Shown: positions 1 to 12,500 of the stretch, piece after piece | Layout: every line of letters begins with the position of its first letter | How positions within the stretch are numbered: position 1 is the stretch's first letter | NCBI GenBank assembly: GCA_018389105.1 | Contig: JACATO010000122.1 | Coordinates: forward strand, 387,001-451,000 | Source: Nautilus pompilius | Taxonomy: Eukaryota > Mollusca > Cephalopoda > Nautilida > Nautilidae | Reading direction: 5' to 3' | Length of the DNA: 64,000 nucleotides | Notes under the pieces: model-generated | Database searches by the model: none | The model's input: the letters and a program-made list of their open reading frames with translations, nothing else | Told to the model about the DNA's origin: nothing | Program-made: the position numbers and the translations under genes

Positions 1-231
1 GCTCACCTTTAATTACCCGCCGGCCAGGGGCTCGGGCCTTTAAACGACGACGGGTGCACCGTCTCCGTCTCCACATGGAACTTATAAACTTCAGCTGAGA
101 AATTCCACCCGGAATACAATTCGTGTTCCATCTGTTTTCTCTGCTACACCGAGATGTCGCGTGAAGACTTCAAACGGCTGCTGCAGTAGTGCGGGTGTGT
201 GGTGCTGGCTGGCGGCGTTCTCGGTGATGGG
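1..231 (+). promoter_or_regulatory. CpG-rich 5' region and probable 5' UTR of the DDHD1-like gene
   Basis: The first ~680 bases are rich in CG dinucleotides and G+C, in sharp contrast with the AT-rich sequence after 700. This is the pattern of a CpG-island promoter running into a first coding exon. The in-frame ATG at 232 is taken as the start. The same frame is open upstream only to a GTG at 199, which is not a likely start in an animal mRNA. The transcription start is not visible and may lie before the window. Basis: composition seen in sequence; promoter role inferred. Confidence 0.5.
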
Positions 232-3200
232 ATGGATGCTTCCTCGCCCCCTGCGGACGGACTGATGCCCTCCGACACCGTCTGCTGCTCCGAGGGAGAG
301 CCCCCGAACGACGGCGGTCCGCCTCCCCAGCAGCAGCAGCTCCCCCCGAAGGGGGAGACTGTCGAAGAGCTTCAGCCCGAGGAGATCAGATGGCTGTACA
401 GGGAGGACCACAAGAAGAAATGGAGCCCGTTCTCGGGCTATGACTCCCTGCGAGTGGAGTGCAAGTACAGGGAGATGCTGGCCAGGTGCCGTGAGAACCG
501 GGATGATGCCTGTCGTCGGGCTGGCCTGTTGAAGAATGTGGAAACGATCCTCGTGAAAGGAAACCTGTATGAGGTGGATGTCATTTCCATGAAGTGCTAT
601 CCCATATACTGGACGGGTACGTAGCCGGGTGTCACCTTTCCAGCATCTGGGGTGTGTGTGTCATCTCTGAGAACTGCCATCCCGCAGGTAGTCGGTGCTG
701 AGTTTGAAGTAATCAAAAGTTGAATCGGTTAATTTGTCAAGAAAACCATTTATTACAATAACAATAATTATTATTGTTATTATTCAAACCCTGGATGAGG
801 CCAGCAGGGTTCTTATTGAAAGAGAACAAAATCTCACCCTTGCTCTGTACCAAGGTGTGATGGAGGATGATTTCTTTGTGAAAATATTAAGCAGCAGCCA
901 AAAACGTGAAAGGTGTTTCTCTGTAGTTCTACAGAGCCATAGACAACCTAAGCCTCCAGCAGGAACCAAGAACTAAGTTCCATTGAAGGGAGGGGGTGTT
1001 GGTGAAGGGGCCTTTTATTTTTAAATAAACAAAACTAACACATCAGTAGGGGTGCAATCCCTGTCAGGAACTAGGAATCTTGATAGGTCAGGTGGAATGT
1101 GAGATGTCGGCAAAGGATTGACAGGTGGGAACCTACTGGCTTCTGTAGATAGCTCCTTGTTATTTTAAAAACCAGTGCAGTGGAGACATTGATTCTAAAA
1201 TGGAATCTAAAAAAAAATAATAAAATATTTGATTTTTAAAAAAAAAAAAAAAAAACTGTTGGGTGGTGAAGGACCCCTAGCAACCCCCTTGTCTACAGCC
1301 TTGTTCTAAACTACCGTCTAAGTTTAGTTCTTATGCATTTGCACTGTAAAGTTAACATTTTGTTCCCAAAAAGTAAACAAGTAAAATACAATTTCAGTAC
1401 AGTAGACACTGAAATACTAATGTGTATTGTTTTGAGGCATTTATACATTCATTTTTAATTCTGTATTTGAAAAGACTCTAACAATTTGGGCATCATTATT
1501 AATAAGTAATTAATTTAATTTCTGGCCAGATTTTTGTAAATTCTGAGTTTTAGTGAACGTTTTCGAACTGCTCATCTATGTCAGTGTGGAAACTGATTTA
1601 AAATCTACAAAGATCGTTCTTATGACTACAGTACCGCATCTGAAACTGCTGTGGGGCATGTATCACATTTCTGTTATCTGAAGAATGAATATTAGGTGAT
1701 GAAACCATTTGGCTTTTTTTTTTTTTTAAAGAGAATCTATTGGTAACTTCCAGACACGGTTTACAGAAAATAGCATCGAAGTTCATCTGATTATTTAACT
1801 GTGTATCAGGTAATACCAGATGTGTTGGTTGATGGTCGGTCAGTGTCCATAAATACAGGTACAATATTCTTGTGAGCCCTAGCAAAAATCTCATTTTTTA
1901 AAATTTGTTCTTGTGTAATTATTTTCAACTCAGAACTCACTAAAAATTATAGAAAACGTCAGCCACAATTTATTTTTCAAGATTGCTGTAATTTTGGTGA
2001 CGAGATACCACATACTGAATTTAGTAGCATATGTGAACCTATTTATTTCATGTCTTTTGACACAAAATATTTAGCTTAATTTTTAATTAAGTTGATATAT
2101 CAATTAAAATTGGACACTTCACAGCATATCAAAATGATTTTATGAATTATAGATATTCAATGCATGATGAACAAATGGTGTCTTTTTTATTTCAGCTGCC
2201 ATGATCTACATTTCAATTGTCCTTACACTTGTAAATTAAATTCTAATTCAGTATGCCAGTCCAAAATGCTGGTACTTGCATCCTCTAGTTTAATTTTTCT
2301 GTATTGGCCAAGATTGATGTCTAATATGAATTATAATCTTTTTTAAAATTTGATTTGAATTCAAATGTGTTTAGCCTGGTAGGTGACTTTGCGAAATCGA
2401 TAATGTGCCAGGAATTAGTTGTTTGGTGTTGTATAATCTGTTTTCTTGCAAATAAATGTAACCTCGCATCATTAACCTCCTTTGCTGTACCTATAAGATC
2501 ATACATAAAGACCGCACAACTTTTCCAGGACCTCCCGTAATCTTCAGTGAGTGACTCAAAAATCCAAAAGTGTCACAAAATTTCTTTCTGTTTTTCCTTT
2601 TTGCTTAGAAAGCAGATATAATATTGCATCCATTGAAGGCAGAAAACTGATAGATAGTATCCTAGATTATTTTTATTTTTAACACTTACAAAAATTATTT
2701 GTCATCTATTGGACTTAGAAAACTTTTCTGCTAAAATATCACTTAACATTTCAAGATTTAACTGATGTATATAATACATACATTGCTATGTAATAAGGTA
2801 TATAATATGTATTTCAGTTGACAACTTTGATCTATTTAAATACATTGATCTCTGGTGTTTTATTTGTGAGGGGAAAAATAAAACAAAATTGGTCTGTTTT
2901 GTGTAGGTGAAGTTTTAGATATTATGAAAGGAACCTGGTTTAATGAGACTACTTGGCAACCAGTGGAAGGAGACATTGCCTTGAGGATAGAGCTGCAACA
3001 TTTGGCTTCATTTTCTGGACAAAAAGTAACAGATTTAAAGAATTATCAACACAAGAAAGGTAAATATTATGAAAATATCATTAAACTTTATACAGAGTTT
3101 GTATTTTATAAAGTTTTTGCTTTTAATTGTAAGTGTTACGTTTCTTTTGTGATTTAACCGTTCTACAGAAATTATTTATCATTTCAGTGATTAATAGTAT

Positions 3201-6200
3201 CAAACTTCCAGATGTTCATGTTGTCTGGTTTTCACCATTTGATGTGTACATGCAGAGTGATACTACTTCCTCAAAGATTGTTCGCTCTGTGGGCCAAACG
3301 CTTGGCTTTCAAAAGTGTATGTATCATTATTTAATTTATTATTTACCCTCTCATTTTTTTGCTGACTTGTAACTAAGTGAAATCTGGTAAAACTGAACAG
3401 TTAGTTTTTGGTTTTTTTATTCATACTGAACTGTTGCTCTAATACAAGTAAGTCATTTAAAATAAGTTTTTAGCTTCCTTCACTGGTACAAAGAAACAGG
3501 AATGATGGTTTATACAGTTTCCAAGTCATCCTGCAACAAGTACTTGTGAGAATGTATTCTGTGTTTTCACGTTTATGCTTGCATTGTGAGCTGCTGCCGT
3601 TGATAACGAGCTGTGAGATTATAAATCATAAACAAGAAGGTGGGGGAAGAGTTGTGAAAACTGAAATATTACACTGCAAGTTAGTTTCATGCTGAGCATA
3701 CTCTGAAATCAGAAGGTTAAGGGTGCTCCTAAATATACAAGGACTGTTCATTTAATTCTTAGACTGATGCTGCAAAATACTCACCAGGCTACAGGATCAC
3801 TTTTGTCTTTTTTCAGAATGCTTCCCCCTGCAGCTAGACTCACTTACTTGGATGTCATGACGATTTAGCTATGTTACAGAATGCTAAACTTGCACTACCA
3901 CCCTCTAACCATCAACATCAGGAACAATCAGAACTTGCATAAATCAAGATTGGGGAATAGAGAGGATACACTGTAGTTTTTTTTTTCTGTTCTTTTGTCA
4001 GTTGGTCAGCCTAGATTACTTGTTCTGCTGATATTGATGTTGATAGTTGGCCAGACTGACTGTCTTCCCTGAAGTCCATCCTTATGTTTTTTTGTTTTTT
4101 TCAAATATTTGTCCCCTAAAGGCAGTTTCATTCAGCAAGAGTGGCACTGGAAGTTAATCTTTTTCTCACAATAATGAATAGCACATCAGTGTTTAATTTG
4201 TAATGAAAATTCTATCTTATTGGCTACAGCACACACCTGCATTATACATGCTCTGTGATCAAATGTTGCTTACATGGCTTTTTCACAACAGGCATAAACT
4301 ATTGCTCAAGTGGCGTAATTTTGCGGATACTTCCTACACTACAAAATCAGTCTTAGAATTAAACGAATAGCTTTCATTGGCATGACAGTAATTAGCAAAG
4401 GCAAAATTCTGACAGTGGAAAGGCATCTTTGACTACCAGCTATCTGCAAGTTCAAAATCATCCAGAAAGTAAAACATTGATTCTTATTATAATAATGTTG
4501 AGACCATCTAATAGTTGTGATAAAGTTTATCCCTCATACTTACATTAGAGTTAAGTTTAACAAGAAAAGTATCCCTGACTTTCACACTTTCACGTGTTTT
4601 TCATATATCACTGAAATTTTCCATTTTATTTTGTCCTCAATATGGCAGTGAGTAGATTAAATTCTTGTTTGCTCTTTTTTTGCCATTTTATGCATGTAGT
4701 AATATATTTTTTATATTTAGTGCATTTTAATCCCTAATATATTTCTCTTTGGGTGTAAATAATTCTGTATTGAATTACAATGTTAAATGTAGAATTTGAT
4801 CTTTTAGCAGGAACAAAGATACACAGAGGTTATTGGTGCGAAGCCACAATGAATGATAAACTTCCTGATATTAAGCATCTAGTCTTTGTAATCCATGGGA
4901 TAGGACAGAAGATGGACACTGGTAGCATTATAAAACGGTGTGATGAGTGAGTTGTACTTAATAAAATCAAATTCCATATTGGCCCCTCCCTTATATAAGT
5001 CTGGAATAAAGTTTAGTGTTAGTATTTCTGAGTAAACTTTTCTTCCAGAAAAACAAAATTTGCAAATGAAGTTACAAATGATTTGTTTGGCCATTACATA
5101 CATTGTTGATAAAGAAGATTCAGAATTTATATTTTTTTCTCTAATTTGGCGACTTTGCTGAAACAAATCTGCTTTGAACAAAGCAAAACAATTGACTAGG
5201 TACCTGATGTGGTTAAAAAGAATAATATTTGTAAAAGTTGGATTTTATAAATCAAAACAAATATCCTGTTTGATTAAAATTAAACTTTTTAAAAAATTAT
5301 ATTTTGTAGATTGATGGACTCTGTTGAAAAAGTGAAAAACAAATATTTTCCTTCATTCAACTATCAAGATAATAGAACTGAATTTTTGCCAGTGGAATGG
5401 AGATCTGCACTGAAGTTGGATGGTGGTAATTAATGTACTTTTAAAATTAATTTTTTATTGAATTACAACATTTAAACTGGCTGTCTCCAAAGGCCACTGA
5501 ATGGACCAATCAGAATGTTCTTTTAAGTAAGGTGGTTTTTATGTAAAGTGAGAGCTAAAACAAGTTTTGACTCTAGATAGCATAAATTTATATGTACAGT
5601 ACCAGTTAGTTAATTGTAATTTTTTTTTACTTTTTTAAAATTCATATAAACTAAACTGTTGAAAGTATTTGCTGAAAGACTGTTACACTGGGCAACATTA
5701 AAAAAATCATTCTTCTTTTTTGTTTTAATTTTTAAGAAATTTCTTTTGTGTCGTTTTATTAGTTGCTTCATTACCAGTGTTCCATGCTAAATATATGGCG
5801 ATGTTGATATGCTGATAATCCCTCTACAGGTACTAATCTCTCAACAGTAAGCATGAATGCTGAATAATTAGGTTGAATTTTGTATATTTATTATGGAAAA
5901 AATATTTATGATTATCTGCTGGCTTCAATATTAATAATCTATTTATTTCTAAAGACACAGTAGAAACAATTACACCAAAAAAGGTGAAAGGTGTTAGAAC
6001 GTTTTTAAACAGCAGCGCCATGGATATTCTGTACTACACCAGTCATCTGTATCGTGCTGAGGTAAGCAGAGTCAACTTTGATTAAAATCAAAGCCAAAAT
6101 CTCTTTGAAGAAACACATGCTAAATTTTTTTTCTAGTATTTTAAAAACTTATGTCTATAGGAAATAATGCATTAGTTTTCTTCTATATCTCCAACTTCAT

Positions 6201-6430
6201 CTTTGCTTTATTATTTACTTCACTAGCTGGTCACTTGGGTTATCTTTAGGCACTCCAGTTTACTCCCACATCTGAAAACAAAAACGTTCTGGTAGGGCTT
6301 TCACAGTACTTGTAGAGTGGGCTACATTGGTTGCTGTGTGGGGCAGCAGCTTCTACCTAGCTATAAAAAAACTTGCAGATTCAGGTGTTTGCATGTAATC
6401 TGTGAATTGTCATCTTCAGTTAGGAGGGGC

Positions 6431-6477
<47 letters not shown>

Positions 6478-6492
6478 TATTATTATTATTAT

Positions 6493-6591
<99 letters not shown>

Positions 6592-9500
6592 TTGGTAATT
6601 TTTGGGTTTATGGTGAACAAATTATTTGGATTCAACATCAGCTGAAAAATAAAAAGTTGGATGAGGCAATAATCTTAGCAAGGAAACCAATAATATTTTG
6701 GCATATATATACTATCTTTTTGTTGGTTTATTTAATTTTAAAAATATGGAATTATTATTTTTTTTTGTTAACTTCAATGTTTGTAATGAAAATCTAATTT
6801 TGAAAACTCAATAATTGTAGAACAGATTTCAAGTTTATGCATAGAAACAGTTGATAGAAAGCTACTACAGTCCTTAGTTTTAGCTGTTGATTAATTTAAA
6901 AACTTTTTTGTGTATTATGTTTAATAATTTGTTTTTAGTTACATGGTAAATTTGTTTTTAATAGTTTAATTGAATATTTAACATTCTTGTAGTGCTGAGG
7001 AGAGGGACAAGTCTGTAGCCACCTGGACAGTTCTGACAAATATTGGTAGACTGGCTTTGGTCAATAAACATAAATTAAAAATAAACTTTTTATGACTTAG
7101 GAAAAGAGTTTGTAAACAAATGTAACCAGTCTACACCAGACCTAGTCTTTAAACCTTTTTGTGCTTAGTTAGATTTCTGGCTGGAGAGTTTAAATTATCC
7201 ACCAAAAAATTAAATTAGGAATTCAATCAGAGAAGTTGCAGCACTTTCAAAGACATGAGGGTTTTCCCATTTATCACAATAAAGGGAAAAGTTTTTTTTG
7301 AAGATGTTGGGTAAATCTGCTTTCAGAATTGTAAGGGTTAAATCCAACTCTCTTAATTGCAACATTAATTATACAGTTTTTACATGTTAGTTTTTTTTTT
7401 TTTTAATTTCATTGTAAAAAGACTGATGGGATTTTATTAAACTAGCCAAAAACATAATTACCATGTATGTTTAATGGTTTTGTGAGTAAAGATTTAAAAT
7501 AATTTCACAATTTGTGAAGCCCTTTATGCAAAATAAGAAGGATTAGATAAAAATGTTGAAAAATCGTAAGGGTCATTAAAGGAATTAATTGGTTATTACT
7601 CCAGTGAATTCACGACTGACCTAAATGGTGCCAGACTGCAGAGTATCTGTTTGTTTTTTTGTTAATTTCAGATAACACAGACACTTCGGATGGAAATAAA
7701 TCGGCTGTATGACATATTTTGTGTAAATAATCCGCATTTTAAACCAAGTGGAGGCAAAGTGTCAATGGTTGCACATTCCTTAGGTACAGCATTAGTAGCA
7801 GTTATGTGTAGAGTTACTGCTCCTTTACATATGCATGATTAAATGTCAATTTTTTGTTTGTTTGACTTTATGTAGTTTAATGCCAATTTAATTAGTTTAA
7901 CTAGTAGAATTTCTGTGCTTGAAGTGCATGTTTAATCCACTTCTCTGGATGCACTTTCAGATTAATTTTTGTGCAGTATATGAAGGAAAGAGTTCTGGTT
8001 ACACTTTGTGGTACCTTTTTTAGTGGTACAGTCTGAATGACATTTACAATTTCCCGGCTCTGTGATGGTATGCAGTCTTAATTATTAAAATTTTAGCTAC
8101 AGGAAGCGTTCATCTTCAAATGCTGTTTAATATACAGTATGGGAAGGTGTTACTTGTAGTAAAGCTCTTGCAGAATGTCAGTGGGGCATCTCGGAGAAAG
8201 GAAGCTTTCCAGGAAAAGCCCTACAAGTGACTCTTCTCATTAGAAGAGTGCAAAAATATCCAGAGAAAACCTAAATAGATGGACTGATTGAGAAGAGCGA
8301 GGAGGACTAAGCCACTAGCTAAAGACCAGATTGCAGTTAACACAATGATGATAAAACACACTTAGATAAAATATTGGTCACTGGACATGGCTATGTGGAA
8401 AAAGAAATACAATGTACAATTCTAAAAGGAATTTCTTAAAAAAATTAAATTGGCATAAAATACACTGCTAATTTTGATTTTAAATACTAACAGAAAAGTT
8501 ACAACTTTTAACATGATACTACACTTGCAGTTTGTTTTCATTATGCTTCCTGTGATTATCCATACCAATACTAACACCATCACTGCCGCTTCAGCTATGC
8601 ACTGTGAGCCACAGCTAGTTCAGCTCTTCTATAAAAATGCATTCATTAATTTTAACAAACTGCAGTGTTACTATAGTGTGAATTTAAGGAGATGCTGCAT
8701 AGCCATGGCTCATGAAAGCTTGCATTTGGTGGTTTAGACTGATACCAAGGCAACAATTTGGAACAGTTATATTTTGGCTTCTGTAATTTACATTTCATTA
8801 TGTTCGTTAATGCTACAGCATTCTCAAAGTAATTGCTTCTATTTATTGTAAGTCTTATTTTTAAAGCAAAAAACACTGTTCCTAGGTATTTTCTTGTGTT
8901 TAACTGTAGTTGGGCACAGTATTCAGGCTCAAATATACTAAAGCATCTGAACCAGCAAATAAAACTGGATGTCATTTACTTTTTAAAACATAGCCACCAA
9001 TAGAAAATGTCTCTTTGTTTGGGACCTACCAGGGAGTTGCTGTGTTGGCCTGATTTTCCGTTTAATGCAAGATGTTTGCAGATTGAAAAGGATTTATAAT
9101 GGCTTTCTCACATTTTCTTTATTGTTAATGAATATTAATTATGTAGTTTTGTTTATGGACATGATATTATCATTTTACAGTGACAGTGATCAACTCTCGT
9201 CTTTTTTTATTATTTATCAGGTTCCGTAATTGTATATGATATCATAACTGGTTGGAGTCCATTTAAGTTATATGACTGTTTTGTTTCTGCATATTTTGTA
9301 AGTATTTTATTTAAATTGTTTTTTCCATTAAACAAAATAAAATATGCATATACAGTTTATACATGTTATATTTAATGATAAATCATAACACTAGGTATGA
9401 TTTAGGTGATGACAAATTTTGCGTTTTTGCCAAAGTGGTCAATTTAAAAATATATTCAAATTTATATTCATATCACCAAAAATACCAATTTTTTTTTTTA

Positions 9501-12500
9501 ACTTACCCCTATTTATCTTTAGTTCTACTCCTTTAAATCACACAGCATTAAGAATAATTTGGGTTTTATACTCAAACACTTTAAAATGAAACAATTGGCT
9601 ATAATATAATTGGCAAATATTAATACATAATATTTTTAGCTTAGTTACTGGCATACAGATAGTATTTTGATATCATGAGCGGATGATCCTGTTGCTACTG
9701 AGAGGTCTGTAGTGCAGTGTTACTGGTGAAGATGAGCATCCTAAATAATTTCAAACATCATCAGCAGAATCAAGATCAGGAGATCTGAATGGCCAGTCAG
9801 GTACATTGTTCTGCCTCATGAAAGTTTTGTAGTCTTACTTTGTGCAGATGGGTATGGGTGTCAGCTTTTGATTCAGATTCATTAGATGACTGCAAAAGTT
9901 AGTGTCTACAGCAATCTATGCATGATGCTGTCACTGCCAGATCTGTCATGCTTTTTGATGCAGTAGTACATATTGACCCAGCTGTAGGCAAATGACAAAT
10001 TGAATCATACCTTGTTTAAGAAAAAGATGTTAGGTCAAAATCTGACACTCAGAAGACCTGTGCCAGTGACACTGCTGTTTAGTTTGGATTTTCACATTGT
10101 GCAGGTTGCTTTTACCTTATGCCAGGGGCGGACTGGCCATAAAGGCATTTGGGCAATGCCCGGTGGGCTGCGGCCGCTTGGCTGGATAAAAAAAATGCTG
10201 AAAAAAATTGTCACGGAAAACTCCTGCCACCACCCCGGGGATTCCCTGCTAAATATCAAAAGGTCGCCCCTGATGCGTCATTATAATTATTGAGCAGTGG
10301 AAGTATAGCTATAGCATTTTGTCTATTTTCGCAGTTAAGCAACATATTAATGAATAATGGGCCGACCTAGTAGGTGAAGGATGCCCGGGCTGGTTTTAAG
10401 ACCCAGTCCGCTGCTGCCTTATGCTATCCAATTTTTTTGATACAAGTGATTTGACCTACTGGAACACATTGTATTGCTACAGTCATTGACAGTGTTTGAG
10501 ACAATGTTTTCGTTAGATAGTAGCTGCATCTTTCAGTCCAAATGCTAAGTTATAAGAGCTCGATTAGTTATAGGCTTATCTCTGCAGTTTCCTGCAACTG
10601 ATCATCTTGGTATCTTGAAGATTTGTAGTAGAGCATTGTAATACCATTCATTTTGTAGGCAGTCATTTACACTTTCTATGTACATAAATTGATAGATCTT
10701 GGCAACAAATGCTTGTGCTGCACAAACCACAAACAATGAGCTGGCAAAGAAAAGTTGTGTGTGCTCTTCTCTGTGTATTGGGTGGCATCATATCCTATCT
10801 TTTTTTTGTGTAAAATACTATTAGTAGTTGTCACAGTAAATATACTGCACACACAAATTGAGGGATATTATAGTTTAGGGTACATGTAATCAAAATAATT
10901 AGCTCAAACTGTAGACCATCAGGTGTTATTGCCTCATAGGCCTGACATCTAATGTAGAAAACATGTGAAAAACATGCACTGACAGCACATGATTGTCTGG
11001 TCTAAAAATATAGTGGTGTGTATGAATCTTTAAATGCATGCTTGTTAATGGATATTAAAATATGGGTAGAGCCAAGATTGGTCATGCAGAAGGACTTCTT
11101 GAAGTTGGTCAGTTTCAAAATGGCTTTAAGCAGGTTAACATTGCTTCATATTGCAATGCTACAAAATCAGTTATCAGCCAACCATTTACAAACTATCGGC
11201 AGGCTGGTGACTTCAATTCCATGCCTGGCAGTAGTCTCTGGTTTACAAATGTTTAGCGGAATGGCCCAAATCAATCTAACAACTCTTGCCTGCAGTTTGT
11301 GGGACTTGACTATTTAGAAAAACTCTTTCATCAGATGTCTATGGGTTGGTCTGCCTTTTTACAGTTGTTATCACAATACTCAGTTAGCCTGGGAAAAGTT
11401 CACGTTGTTGGACAATGACAGCAAATGATGTTTTTTGCTGAAAGTCAATTCTATTTAAATTCTACAGACTAGATTATGTGTAAGGTGGCATTGAGGTGAT
11501 TGCTTTGCTATTGTCAATGTTTTGCACCATGATTATTACAGTAGCAGCAATATAATGGTTCAGGGAGGGATCATGGCTGGCAGGACTCTTCTAGTCATTG
11601 TTTAGGGCCAACTGATCATGATTATGTGGATGAGCTTCCGGGACCCATAATCCTGCCCCTCTTCATCAGTAATTGGTACCAGAGTTTGTGTTCCAAGATG
11701 ACAATGCATAAGACTAAAGGGTTGTTGCTGCATTCCTTGGAGCCAATGATGTTACTACATTGGACTGGTTAGACATATTCCCAGATCTTTCACTTATTGT
11801 GTGTTTCTTACACAAGGTTTAGCAATCCTCTTCTACAGAGCCTACAGTCCTGTGTGATTCTCATCCAGCAGTGGAAAGCTGTGGTAGCCTCAGCCCGCTA
11901 TCTTGTGATTTTTTACTGTGTAGGTAGAAATTATGTAATTCCTCCATTAGCATGTTTTGATTGCTTTAAATTTTTGTGACAAGTATGTAAGTTCTTTGGC
12001 ACCATATTATACCATTTCTTAGAAAAGATGCTACAGTTTTTAGTGTTTGATATGCTATTGTTAAACTACTTTGTTAAAAGATATTCTAGTAAATTGGCTA
12101 ATGAGTCTTTATCAAGGAAATGTGGAAACAATCCATAATAAATTCAGAAATAAAAGAAAAAAAAGGTAAATGTAACAACATGCAATTTGTATATATTAGG
12201 ATTAACTGTAATGATTTATATAGTGTGCAGGGGCAGATCCACTGGAGGAGTTCACTTGGTTCCCATGAAACCCTCTGACATTTTTTTTTTTTTTGCAATA
12301 TTTTGGACATGTTATTCCAATAAATCCAATAATAGGGAACACTGTATCATGTGATCATATGGCAAGATATTATTGGACAATAGGTGAATTGCGGGTCTTT
12401 TGATTCGCCAAGCCAAGCTTAGTCACATTTCTTCTGGCATTATTCTTCCCAGACTAACTCTTTCCACCAGGACTGCTATCGAGTCTTGGGCCCATCAGAA

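Noticed and set aside
199..231. Upstream extension of DDHD1-like exon 1 from a GTG codon
   Set aside because: The first ATG in this frame is at 232. A GTG start is not expected for this animal gene and the added residues match nothing.
734..976. 80-codon frame in DDHD1-like intron 1
   Set aside because: No domain, no splice logic with exons 1 and 2, and low-complexity start.
6317..6598. 93-codon frame rich in Tyr, Ile and Leu
   Set aside because: It is the translation of the TAT microsatellite.
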